A model generated the notes under the pieces. It did no database searches. It was not told the origin of the DNA and was given only the letters and a program-made list of their open reading frames with translations. This document shows, one piece after another, positions 1 to 10,300 of a stretch of 64,000 nucleotides of DNA. The stretch covers positions 1-64,000 of the forward strand of contig JAJZUZ010000002.1 in the NCBI GenBank assembly GCA_021845965.1. The letters are read 5' to 3'. Position numbers and translations under genes: made by a program. The stretch is from Pseudomonadota bacterium (GTDB taxonomy: Bacteria > Pseudomonadota > Gammaproteobacteria > Burkholderiales > Burkholderiaceae_C). Position 1 is the first letter of the stretch. Each line of letters begins with the position of its first letter.

Positions 1-77
1 ACGCTGCACTCTTGCAGCTTCATGGCCATGATTGCGCCCCGTTCCTCGGCGCTCAGGTGCTTATAGGTGCCTTGCAT
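1..77 (-). CDS. IS30-family-like transposase, N-terminal fragment (continues beyond window start)
   Basis: Reverse-strand translation from ATG at 77: MQGTYKHLSAEERGAIMAMKLQECS..., matching the IS30-type N-terminus (YKHLS-EER). Open at window edge. Confidence 0.6.
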   Translation of the reverse strand, partial: MQGTYKHLSAEERGAIMAMKLQECS

Positions 78-125
78 GCAACAACTCTCCTTGACGAAGT
101 GTGTTGCACTTCAGGTTTGAATCCG
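1..125. mobile_element. Right end of an IS30-like insertion sequence (partial)
   Basis: Transposase start at 77 followed by a short non-coding stretch (tgtgttgcacttcaggtttgaatccgcc) that is a plausible IS terminus; exact boundary not determined. Confidence 0.4.
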
Positions 126-133
126 CCTCTCTG

Positions 134-493
134 ATGCCGGCTTTCTTCCGCTCCACCCTGTTGCGCCTGCTGCTGTTGAGCGTCGTGCTCAACCTGGGAG
201 ACGCACCCTATGTGGATGAGTTGATTGAGGAAATGTCCCAAGCGTCGACCACGTCTGTTCAGATCGCAGCCTCCGGGGACCAGGCCCAAGATCCTCATGC
301 TCAGGTTGTGACCAAGTCCTACTCGTCAATCTACGACGAGTTGCTAGCCAACGTGCCGATGCCCCAGCAAGAGGCGCAACCTGTTTCGCTCGCCAAGCTG
401 TCGGGTGAAAAACCAGAGACTGTGGCATCTCGTCCGCCGTGCCCTCCCTTGTCTTCAATCGACAAACCTCCTCGATACGAACTCGTGGCTTGA
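134..493 (+). CDS. Small hypothetical protein with N-terminal hydrophobic segment, upstream of heavy-metal efflux operon
   Basis: ORF 101..493; likely start at internal Met MPAFFRSTLLRLLLLSVVLNLGDAPYVDELIEEM. Confidence 0.5.
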   Translation: MPAFFRSTLLRLLLLSVVLNLGDAPYVDELIEEMSQASTTSVQIAASGDQAQDPHAQVVTKSYSSIYDELLANVPMPQQEAQPVSLAKLSGEKPETVASRPPCPPLSSIDKPPRYELVA

Positions 494-557
494 CTGCCGC
501 TTGATCCTGCGCGCGCCTTCAGTGCGGCGCAGGCCGTGAGTTCTTTGGAGGAGTTCC

Positions 558-1916
558 ATGAAAACCTGTTTCGCCGTCGCAGCGGCGGATGTATTGCGCA
601 TGGGCTCGGCTTTGGCCGGGCTCTGCATGGTGCTGGCCGGCTGCGCGTCTTTCGAATCCAAGCCGATCGATCCTCAGGTCGAGGCATCCAAATTCGAGGC
701 CCAGGCCTTGGGCCCGGGACCCTGGGATGCCCCGGCCTTGCAACGCGCGGCTTGGCAGCGACACCCCGAGGCGGTGGCGGCAGAGGCCAGGCGCAAAGTC
801 GCCGAGGCAGCCGTCATCACTGCAGGGGGACGTCTCAATCCATCCCTGGCCGGAGTGATACAGAAAAACGTCAGCGCAAGCCCAGGCGCGGAGCCTTGGA
901 CCTATGGCCTGACCCTGGAAATCCCGCTGGAAGCAGCTGGAAAGAGAGCCAGCAGAGAGGCTCGCTCGCAGTGGCTCGCGCTGGCTGCCGCTTACATCGA
1001 AACCGACGTCCGATGGCGGATTCAGCTGCGCACCCGCGAAGCATATATCGGCGCCTATCCAGCCGATGAGCTTGCGGCCCAACGGCTTGACACCTTGGAT
1101 GCGCTGGCGTTGGAAACGCAAAAGCGACTGGAAGCGGGCCTGGTATCCAGCAACGAAGCCCTCCAAACCCGCCTAGCTGCCAGACAAGCAGCGCTGTCAC
1201 TCGAAGAAGCCCGTCGACGCCGAGGAGAAGCTTTGCGGCGTTTGGCAGCGTCCATCGGAATTCCTGAGCGAGCGATCCTTGAGATTGATCTTTCGTACTC
1301 GGACATCAGTTCCGATAGCCTGCGAGACGCCAAGACCCTCGATGCACTGGCAAAAAGCGCCTTGCAGGCCCGCCCCGACGTGCTGGCGGCCCTTGCGGAA
1401 TACGAGGCGTCTCAGGCCGCCTTGCAGTTGGAGATCGCTCGTCAGTACCCCAATGTTTCGATCGGTCCGGGCTATAGCTGGGACGCCGGAGACTCCAAAT
1501 GGAGCCTGGGATTTGCACTCCCATTGCCTTTGCTCAACCGAAACCGCGGCCCAATAGCGGAAGCTGAGGCACAGCGTGAAGCGGTGGCTGCAACTTTTCG
1601 AGTCGTCCAGGAACAAGCCATTGCCGAGATCACGGGTGCGTTGGCTGCCTACCGACAGACCATACGCACACTCGCAATAGCCCAAGCCGCCGCCGAGGAC
1701 ACCAAGGCGCTTGCGCGATCGGCCGAACTGGCCTTTCGTGCCGGTGCTACCGATCGTTTGGCTTTGCTAGCCGTCCGCCTGGAGGCCATCACAGCCGAAT
1801 CCACGCAAAACGACCTGATGCTGGCCGCGCATGCCGCAGCCGGGCGGCTCGAGTACGCCTTACGCATGCCATTGCCGCCCACGTCCCCCACCGCTTCGAA
1901 GGAATCCCAGCCATGA
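558..1916 (+). CDS. CzcC-like outer membrane efflux protein (TolC/OMF family)
   Basis: Lipoprotein-like signal (LAGCASF), long helical regions, GYSWDAGDSKWSLGFALPLPLLNRNRGPIAEAEAQREA typical of OMF; overlaps next gene by ATGA. Confidence 0.85.
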   Translation: MKTCFAVAAADVLRMGSALAGLCMVLAGCASFESKPIDPQVEASKFEAQALGPGPWDAPALQRAAWQRHPEAVAAEARRKVAEAAVITAGGRLNPSLAGVIQKNVSASPGAEPWTYGLTLEIPLEAAGKRASREARSQWLALAAAYIETDVRWRIQLRTREAYIGAYPADELAAQRLDTLDALALETQKRLEAGLVSSNEALQTRLAARQAALSLEEARRRRGEALRRLAASIGIPERAILEIDLSYSDISSDSLRDAKTLDALAKSALQARPDVLAALAEYEASQAALQLEIARQYPNVSIGPGYSWDAGDSKWSLGFALPLPLLNRNRGPIAEAEAQREAVAATFRVVQEQAIAEITGALAAYRQTIRTLAIAQAAAEDTKALARSAELAFRAGATDRLALLAVRLEAITAESTQNDLMLAAHAAAGRLEYALRMPLPPTSPTASKESQP

Positions 1917-2929
1917 ACCGCAAACTCACCTTAGCGATCGTGATCGCAGCCATCAGTGTGGTTGTAGCCTATCTGCTCTGGATGGGGTCCGTCACTCAAT
2001 CCGGTCAGCCGATGACAGATCCCATCAAGAAGGCATCGGATCCAGCGACCCTTTCCATGGATCAAACCGAGCGTGAGCGAGCCGCCATCGAAACGAGGCA
2101 AGCACAGGCAGGTTTTCAGCAGATGCAGTTCACGGCTCTGGCGACGGTGTTATCGGTCCAGGAACTGGTCGAGGCGGCCACATCGGTGGCAACAGCGCAG
2201 GCCCAATCGGACCGGGCCTCTGCACAACGGCATGCATCCCGCCGTGAACTGGATCGACTCCAGGCGCTGCATGCGCAGGATCGCAATGTATCGGACAAAA
2301 GCGTTGAAGCGGCCGAAGCGATGTGGCGCTCGGATGAAGCGGCTGTTCTTGCGACACGGGCCGCGATCGATGCTGCCGTCAGTTCTGCTCGTACCCGGTG
2401 GGGTTCTCAGTTGACGCAAGCACTGGTGAATCGAACCACGCTTTACCGACATCTGGAATCCCAACACAAGGTACTCCTGCGGGTTGTGGCGACCAGCGAC
2501 GTAACGCAGGTACAGATGCCCAAAACCATAGACGTGGAAGACCCAAGTGGCGTTTCTCGTCACGCGCAGCTGATTTCGCGTACCCCATCGGTAGATCCGC
2601 GAATTCAAGGCACCGCCTATTTCTATGTCATGGAGCCGCACGACACGGCTGCTGGTATGGTGCTGAACGCTCGTTTTCACACAGAGCTACCGCAGGCGGG
2701 TGCAGTCGTGCCCACGGACGCGCTGATCTGGTGGCAGGGCAAGCAATGCTTGTACGTCGAGACAGAGCCGGGGCGCTTTGAACGGCGTGTTGTCGTCTCA
2801 GCACGCAGGACCGGCGATGGGTGGTTCATCCCCGGGTTTCCGGCCGTTACCGTCGTCAGCCGAGGAGCCCAAGCCCTGCTATCCCAGCAAATGCGTTCTT
2901 CCATCAAGGTTGGCGAGGAGGGACCATGA
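1913..2929 (+). CDS. Efflux RND periplasmic adaptor subunit (CzcB-like)
   Basis: N-terminal membrane anchor, coiled-coil region, located between OMF and RND genes, overlapping start/stop codons on both sides. Confidence 0.8.
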   Translation: MNRKLTLAIVIAAISVVVAYLLWMGSVTQSGQPMTDPIKKASDPATLSMDQTERERAAIETRQAQAGFQQMQFTALATVLSVQELVEAATSVATAQAQSDRASAQRHASRRELDRLQALHAQDRNVSDKSVEAAEAMWRSDEAAVLATRAAIDAAVSSARTRWGSQLTQALVNRTTLYRHLESQHKVLLRVVATSDVTQVQMPKTIDVEDPSGVSRHAQLISRTPSVDPRIQGTAYFYVMEPHDTAAGMVLNARFHTELPQAGAVVPTDALIWWQGKQCLYVETEPGRFERRVVVSARRTGDGWFIPGFPAVTVVSRGAQALLSQQMRSSIKVGEEGP

Positions 2930-5900
2930 AACCATCTACGACGGGTCTTCTGGTTTCCATAGTCCGCGCGTCTTTGCGATACCGCGGAATCACGCTCACG
3001 GTCGCGGTTCTGTTGGCGATCTACGGGATTTTCCGCTTCCAGGATGCCCGATACGACGTGTTCCCGGAGTTCGCACCACCACAGATTTCCATTCAGACCG
3101 AAGCGCCAGGCCTGGCTCCAGAGCAAGTCGAATTGCTGGTGACTCAGCCCATCGAAAACGCAATCAATGGTGTGACGGGAGTTGCCCGTCTTCGATCCCA
3201 GTCGATTCAAGGCCTGTCCGTGGTAACGGTGGTTTTCGATCCGGATACGGAAATCCATATCGACCGACAGCATGTCACTGAACGTCTGGGGGCCCTGGCG
3301 GGCCAGCTTCCGCAAGGCGTGCAAGCACCCACCATGTCTCCCCTGACATCGTCGGTGAGCACGGTCTTGGTTGTCGGCCTGACCTCCAGTTCACGATCGA
3401 ACATGGACTTGCGCACACTAGCCGACTGGACCGTCAGACCGCGTTTGCTGGCTGTACCAGGTGTGGCCAAGGTCTCCGTTTTTGGCGGTGACGCGAAAGA
3501 AGTGCAAATTCAAGTACGGCGGGATCAGTCGGCCAGGTATGGTTTGGCCATGAGCGAGGTTGTCGAGGCAGCCCGCAAGGCCATCGGTTTACGTGGCGCC
3601 GGGTTCTTCGAGGACGCCAATCAGCGTGTCGTTTTGCGCACCGAGCCTACAACTGCGGCATCTCTGGCGGCCGTGGTCCTGCGCCGGCAGGAGGGTGCCA
3701 ATCTGACGTTAGGTGATGTGGCGCAGATCCGTGAGGCACCGGAGCCGCCGGTCGGGGCCGCCACAGTCAACGGTCTGGCGGCCGTCCAATTGATGGTTTC
3801 GGAGCAATACGGAGCCGACACGATGTCCGTCACCCAAGGCGCCGAACGCGCTCTGCGAGGTCTGCAGCGCCAGTTGGAAGCTGAGGGGGTAGAACTGCAC
3901 CCACAGATCTTCCGGCCGGCCAACTTCATTGAGACTGCCACCCGCAACGTCAAGGAGTCTCTTGCGATCGGTGCGGCATTAGTCGTCGTGGTCGTAGCGG
4001 TTTTTTTGGGTAACTGGCGAACCGCGCTGATTGCCTTGGCGGCCATACCTTTGTCTTTGCTCGCAGCGACGACGGTGCTGATCGAACGGGGGATAAGCCT
4101 GAACACCATGACGCTGGGCGGACTGGCAATCGCCATAGGTCTGCTTGTTGACGATGCCATCATCGTGGTGGAGAACGTTCACCGGCGGCTTGGGCAGAAC
4201 ATGCACGAGGTAGTTCCCCGGTCCCTGCCGCAAGTGGTTCTGGAGGCCACACTGGAGGTCCGTAGCGCCGTGGTCTACGCCACGCTGGCCATAGGCCTGG
4301 TGTTCTTGCCGGTCCTGACATTGCCTGGCCTGGCGGGCCGTCTGTTCACCCCTCTGGCAATCAGTTACCTGCTGGCCACCCTGGCTTCACTTGCGGTCGC
4401 AATTACCGTCACACCAGCGTTATCCTTGGTGCTGCTAACCAGGCACGCACCAGACCGACGAGCCAGTCGCTTCGTAATCAATCTCATGGCCCGTTATCAA
4501 CAGCTGATCACTCTGGCCGAATCCCATTGGCGCATTGTGGTCGCAGGCGCGGTGCTCGTCACGGCCATGGCTTTGCTGGCCTTGACCCGATTGGGTGGGG
4601 AGTTCTTGCCCGAGCTGCGCGAAGGACATTACATCGTTCATGTGTCCATGTTGCCGGGGACTTCGCTGGCGGAGTCGCTACGCGTCGGGCATGTCATCTC
4701 CGAGCGCCTGCTAAAGATTCCACAAGTCCGCTCTGTCGCTCAGCGCGCAGGACGGGCCGAACGTGCTGACGACACCTGGGGGCCCCACTACAGTGAGGTC
4801 GATGTCGATCTGTATCCATTGGCGTCCGAAGATGAGGCAGAAGAAGCAGAGTCGGCCATCCGCTCTGCCTTGTCGCAGACGCCGGGAATTGCCTTCTCGG
4901 TCAAAACGTTTCTGACCGAACGAGTGGAAGAAACCCTTTCGGGATACACAGCTGCGGTGGCCGTCAGTGTGTTTGGCCAGGATCTGCAGGCCCTCGATCA
5001 GGATGCGCAGCGCATAGCCCAGCTGCTGGCTTCCATCCCGGGAGCAACCGACGTTCATGTTGAATCCCCGCCGGGCGCACCCGAAATTTCTATAAGAGTC
5101 CGGAAAGAGGCGTTAACGCGATGGGGCTTGTCCGTGGCCGACGTTCTCGACACAGCACAAACGGCGTTTCAAGGAGCCATCGCGGGTCAGATTCAAGAAG
5201 GCAACCGAGTCTTTAATGTCAACGTCATCCTGCCTCCTGAAGCGCGCCGTGGCGTAGATGACATCAAGGCCCTGCCTATACGTTTGCCTGACGGAAGCCT
5301 GCTGCGCCTGGAGCGGGTCGCGGAGGTCAGCCCTGCTGCAGGTCGATATGCCGTGCTGCGCAGTGGCGCGCGTCGTGTGCAGACCGTAACAAGCAATGTG
5401 GCCGGCAGGGATGTCGCCTCATTTGTCGCCGAGGCCAAAGAGCGAATCGCGAATGAGAGCGCGGTGTCTGCTGGCAACTATGTGGAATTTAGCGGTGCTG
5501 CCGAGGCACAGGCGCAGGCAGCAGGCAAGCTGTTGGCTCATTCCGTGGTGGCGGCCATCGCGATTGCGTTGATGCTGTGGCTTGTTATGGGTAGCCTCAA
5601 GAATGTGGGATTGGCGTTGCTGAACCTGCCATTTGCGCTTTCAGGAGGCGTCCTAGCCTTAGTGATTTCTGGCGACGCGCTGTCGCTTGGAGCTTTGGTC
5701 GGTTTTGTGACCCTGTTCGGGATCAGCCTGCGTAATTCCGTCATGTTGATGTCCCACTATGAACACCTTGTCCAGGTAGACAAACTGCACTGGAGTTGGG
5801 ATGCAGCTGCTCGCGGTGCCGTTGATCGCCTAGTCCCCATCCTGATGACTGCGCTCGCAACTGCACTGGGATTGCTTCCCCTGGCTTGGGGAAGTGGCGC

Positions 5901-6042
5901 ACCTGGTCGTGAAATAGAGGGGCCAATGGCTTTGGTAATCCTAGGAGGATTGTTCACATCGACATTGCTGAACCTGTTGCTTTTGCCCAGTCTGGCGCTG
6001 CGGTTTGGCCACTTTGCTCCCCCTAAACTTGATGACCTTTGA
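2926..6042 (+). CDS. Heavy-metal efflux RND permease (CzcA/HME-RND family)
   Basis: Start MKPSTTGLLVSIVRASLRYR; YDVFPEFAPPQISIQTEAPGLAPEQVELLVTQPIE; LLVDDAIIVVENVHRRL; >1000 aa with RND topology. Confidence 0.92.
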   Translation: MKPSTTGLLVSIVRASLRYRGITLTVAVLLAIYGIFRFQDARYDVFPEFAPPQISIQTEAPGLAPEQVELLVTQPIENAINGVTGVARLRSQSIQGLSVVTVVFDPDTEIHIDRQHVTERLGALAGQLPQGVQAPTMSPLTSSVSTVLVVGLTSSSRSNMDLRTLADWTVRPRLLAVPGVAKVSVFGGDAKEVQIQVRRDQSARYGLAMSEVVEAARKAIGLRGAGFFEDANQRVVLRTEPTTAASLAAVVLRRQEGANLTLGDVAQIREAPEPPVGAATVNGLAAVQLMVSEQYGADTMSVTQGAERALRGLQRQLEAEGVELHPQIFRPANFIETATRNVKESLAIGAALVVVVVAVFLGNWRTALIALAAIPLSLLAATTVLIERGISLNTMTLGGLAIAIGLLVDDAIIVVENVHRRLGQNMHEVVPRSLPQVVLEATLEVRSAVVYATLAIGLVFLPVLTLPGLAGRLFTPLAISYLLATLASLAVAITVTPALSLVLLTRHAPDRRASRFVINLMARYQQLITLAESHWRIVVAGAVLVTAMALLALTRLGGEFLPELREGHYIVHVSMLPGTSLAESLRVGHVISERLLKIPQVRSVAQRAGRAERADDTWGPHYSEVDVDLYPLASEDEAEEAESAIRSALSQTPGIAFSVKTFLTERVEETLSGYTAAVAVSVFGQDLQALDQDAQRIAQLLASIPGATDVHVESPPGAPEISIRVRKEALTRWGLSVADVLDTAQTAFQGAIAGQIQEGNRVFNVNVILPPEARRGVDDIKALPIRLPDGSLLRLERVAEVSPAAGRYAVLRSGARRVQTVTSNVAGRDVASFVAEAKERIANESAVSAGNYVEFSGAAEAQAQAAGKLLAHSVVAAIAIALMLWLVMGSLKNVGLALLNLPFALSGGVLALVISGDALSLGALVGFVTLFGISLRNSVMLMSHYEHLVQVDKLHWSWDAAARGAVDRLVPILMTALATALGLLPLAWGSGAPGREIEGPMALVILGGLFTSTLLNLLLLPSLALRFGHFAPPKLDDL

Positions 6043-6399
6043 AGCCGTCAAGAGAGAAATCTTCGGAGAACTACGCTGCATTAGCTAAAGATGTGGATGC
6101 CACAATGGCTGACTGCTTCGTGGGCGAAACCAGACGCTCTGGCTTCCGACGCGACAGGCGGCAATCGCTGCAAACCGGACAGCTATGGTGGCAATGTCAG
6201 CCCTGAAGCGATAGCCGCATATTTCCGCTCCGAACTTCGGGTGCGCTTCCCCCAAAACAAAGCGGCGCTTCGCGCAATGTGGAGAGCGTCAATAAATTGC
6301 CTCTCAAGGAAGTAGGCATAGCACCCGGCGCATAACCGTCAAGAGGAGAGCAAAAACCACCCTGGTTCGCGTCGTCGTTAGGAAAAAGCCGATCACAGA

Positions 6400-7308
6400 C
6401 TACCAGTCGGCAAATACTGCCTGGGCGGGACGGTCCTTGGCTAATAGTTCTTCTTCGTTGAGAATTCCAACAACCTTCACCTCCCAGTCTTGGCTCGAAA
6501 TCATGTAGACAAGCTCCAACTCCAACTTGACTAGTATCTGATGAAATTTTGAGAAATGTATCAGTCCCAACACTCTTGAGCCGGCCGCTGTATGAAGGGT
6601 GGCGTTAATGCGCTTCTTTGAGCTCAGAATATCGGGAAGTGGGCCACCAGTGTGATCGATGTGATGAATCTTGAATGACAAGGTGCCATTTGGCTTTCCG
6701 TCGTCGTCAACTGCTCGTACGTCAACCAGGGCGCGATAAGTTGAACGGCAAGGCAATTCTTTTTTTAGGTGTTCGTGTCCACCTAGGGTGACGCGCCCCT
6801 TCAACGAGTCGATCTCGATCCGTGGCTCTCGAGCTTGGGAGAGCATGTTGACAATCGTCAAAAAATCCTCGTCGACATTGATGTTGGCGATAAGGTCGTC
6901 GTAGTACTTGATCGAAAATCTTTCGATCCCTTCGACGACGCGCTCAGATGCGCGCCCAGCTTTGTAAATTCGATCGGCATGGAGAGCGCCCATCGCTTGT
7001 GCGACCAGTAGCGGATCGGCTGCACTTGTTCCGCCGTTTTCGAAGTCGAACTCCGCGTCAGGCTTTATCACCTCAAACACACCAAATCTGCCTGTGTCCA
7101 CATTAAGAGCCGTGACAAGAAGCTGATCGACAGCCGGGAGTACGCTTCTAATGCGCTGCTCGCGAGCAATTTCATCGGCATGCAGCTGTGCGCGAGTTAT
7201 CCAGCATGATGGGCCATTGCGTCGCGACTCGATCAACACCTGAGTCATGCGTTCCTGCTCAAGCATTTGACTTAAATACTGGCGCAAATCACTCGGTTTC
7301 ATAATCAT
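6400..7308 (-). CDS. Hypothetical protein (302 aa), directly downstream of the giant recombinase
   Basis: ORF with RBS-like AAAGGA before ATGATTATG; only 23 nt between the upstream gene's stop and its start; no family recognised. Confidence 0.7.
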   Translation of the reverse strand: MIMKPSDLRQYLSQMLEQERMTQVLIESRRNGPSCWITRAQLHADEIAREQRIRSVLPAVDQLLVTALNVDTGRFGVFEVIKPDAEFDFENGGTSAADPLLVAQAMGALHADRIYKAGRASERVVEGIERFSIKYYDDLIANINVDEDFLTIVNMLSQAREPRIEIDSLKGRVTLGGHEHLKKELPCRSTYRALVDVRAVDDDGKPNGTLSFKIHHIDHTGGPLPDILSSKKRINATLHTAAGSRVLGLIHFSKFHQILVKLELELVYMISSQDWEVKVVGILNEEELLAKDRPAQAVFADW

Positions 7309-7331
7309 TCCTTTGCGCTCTAGCGATGGAA

Positions 7332-10300
7332 CTAGAGAAGTAATCCATACAGAAGCCCTGCGACAGCCAGGTGGCCTGCACGACCGTAATGACGAGGCGA
7401 AGCCTTCAGGATGGCGGTGGCATCGCCGCGCCCACGTTTCGAAACCACACCCGTCCGGTCTTTGGCTGTTGACGCACTGAAGGCAAAAAGAAAACGCACC
7501 GTCGCGAGGCTGGACTCTGTGCTGTTGTCAGGGTGAATCAGCACGCCTGAGTTGCTTAACGCAATCTCCGCGTGAGGGAGCTGATGAAGTAAACGGTCTC
7601 GTCCTAGGCGCAAGGCGACGATGAAGCCTGCCTGTTGAATCACCTTTAGTACCGGGAGCAGGTCCAGCAACTGCGACTCGCAATGAATCGTCAAGCGCGA
7701 GCCAGAGCGATCGACGACGGCTGCAATCGACAATGCAGCTCGCACCAGCGTAGGTTTGTTAGCGCAGAGCCAATTTGCGTAGCATTGAATGACATCGTCG
7801 ATCGGCAACTCCTCGCCGCGGAGCCGGCAAACGGTTAGCGGAGTTCGCTCCACTCTGTGTGAGCGAATCCCAAGTGCGTTGCAGTGTTGGGTAAGGTTCG
7901 CGTGAGCCTTCTCCACGAGGTCCTGTGGCAGTTGTGCGGAGTCGCTTGCCGCAGGCACATCCTCTCCCATGGCGCACCTCAGTACAGCTGCTGTCAAGAT
8001 ACTACTATTTGATCCCTTAGATGTCGCTGGAAGGTTGGCGGACAAAGAGGCAATCGTAGGTCCCAGAAGTGGCGTTGGAAACTGGTTAGCCACGTCGCGC
8101 AGAAAGTCATCCAGAATTGTCTGGAAATGCGTTGCCTCAGTGCCGACATTGTCTTTGGAGCGCTTTCGAGATCGGTGCGCCGCGGCGTAAAGCGCCTGAG
8201 GTAGTTTCCCAAAGACAGCGGACAGATACTTGCCGGTGACCGTTGTGCCGACGCTGGCGAGATCGAGGTGGTGCCGGAGATCCAAGACGCCTGCGGAGTT
8301 GTAATAGCGCATCGTCGTGAGGGCGCTCGCATGTCTAGCTTGGCGCCCGGCCCATGCGAAACGGCGATGTTTCTCGCTAATCGAGGTTTCTGTATTTGTT
8401 GTGGATGTAATGCCAGTCCCCTCAGCCAGGCGATTGATTTCCTGGACGACGTCAAACGTACAGTCGGTCGCTGCCGCTGAACGCAAGTCATGCTGTCTGA
8501 AGTGAGTCTGCCCGGTTACATGGATGACGTCGTCGCGCATGGCCGCCGACACGAGATCGAATGCTGCGTAAGTGGCTTTCAATTGGACATCGGCGAAAAG
8601 CAAGGTGTGGGTACCGACACTAATAGCCCGACGTCGTTCAAGAAGTTGCTTCATTTCCTCAGCTAACGGTTCGCTCAACAGTACTGAGCCCCGGCTTCGC
8701 TGTGATTTGAGATGGATATGGCCATTGGTGGTGATGTGAAACAGTCTGGAGTTGGGGTCGAAGTCTTTTGGGCTTGAGTATCGTGGTTCACTGACTCGCA
8801 TTGGCGCCGCTCGCTGTAAAGCGAGCCTTAGACCGGCGAACGAAAAGGTTCCTCCGCGGCCTTCAAATTTCTTATCAATCAAACCCCGAGCAGCGGCGAT
8901 TTCCGCCTGCGTGGTGTACACGGGCAACCGCGGCCACGTCGCCTCCTTGCGTGACTGTGTCTCCAGAAAGCCAGGTGGAACCCGGTACCCGCGGGATTTC
9001 AGGAATGCACATATGTGCAGCATCTGCCAGCGCGCCGAACACGACTGCGTGAAATCTCGATTACCACCCATGGCAGCGTAAATCTCCAGAAAGATCTCCG
9101 GATCGAACTCGAACGCTCCCTCGCGGCGCGCGAAGTCAAAAAATACGCGGTATCCTCCGTCGTAGCTCGGGATAACAGTGGGGCTTAGCGTCCGATACGG
9201 CGCGTCGGGCTGAAGATCTGCACACAGCAGATCAATCCGAAGCGCTTCGGCCTGATCCAGTTCTGCATCGTCGCGACGAGCCTTGAGTTCGGCTAGGCAT
9301 CCCTTACGCCGTGCGCCCTCTTCACCGATGGGGGTATCTTTGTTCGCCCACCGTTTGAGAATTTGATGCGTCGGATCATCTCCAGTGCTGTTGCGCCACG
9401 GTCTTGCTCGGCCAGGTGAGGCTTCGCTTGTGGACAGGCTGCAGCTACGCTGGTAGTAGATGCGTGCAATGTCCTCGGCAGGGATAAACGGTGCCTTGTG
9501 AAGGGCGACGAACAAAGATCCTGCGGGAATCTCGACTGCCGCCCAGTGACTCGCCAGCATGGCCAGGAGCCTTGTTGAGTCAGCGGGGTCGCGCCCTGGC
9601 CAATTCCTGTCAAGCGTCAGAAGTAGGCGATGCATGGACCGCTGCGCATCTGTAATGGTGATAGGAGATTGCTCGTGCGCATGACGGGCAAGTGGTATAG
9701 ATGCCAATGTGCGATCAGTCGGTAGACGTTGCGCAACCGGGCGACCATCATGGCTAGCCTCGATGACTACAAGCCTTCCAGTCGACCAGACTCCATCGCT
9801 CAGCGCTGCATTGAGAAGCGCTTCTTGCTCTGACGGAGTCAGGACGAGTTCCCGCGATATCAAGCAGAACAGGAGGGCGCCAATCGGATGAGCCCGGACA
9901 ACATCGCACTCGATGTAACGACGGCTAAGCCGATTGAGATGGGCGTGGGCGAGCAAGGTCTTCGATGTCGAGGGGGGATCCTGCTCGTATATGCCAACAT
10001 CCTTGATCAATAGATCTGCTGCGGCTAGCTTGCGCTGGAGGAGTATGCTGGGCAGTGCCCTCAGAGTCCGTGGTGCGTGCAGGTCCGGCAGACAAAGGAA
10101 GCGGCTCGCCAGTCGCCCGCGCCCAATCAGCGGCCGAAACCCAAGGGCCTCTTGTAGTTCTGCGACGATAGGTCGAACATAGTCGCTGGCCTCCCTCACC
10201 GAAACTCCCGAACTGAAACCGAAGGCTTCCGCTCCGTTGAGATGATGTCCGAGAATTGCTTCGATAGCGACCTGAGCTACATCTCGCTCCAGCAACGCGT

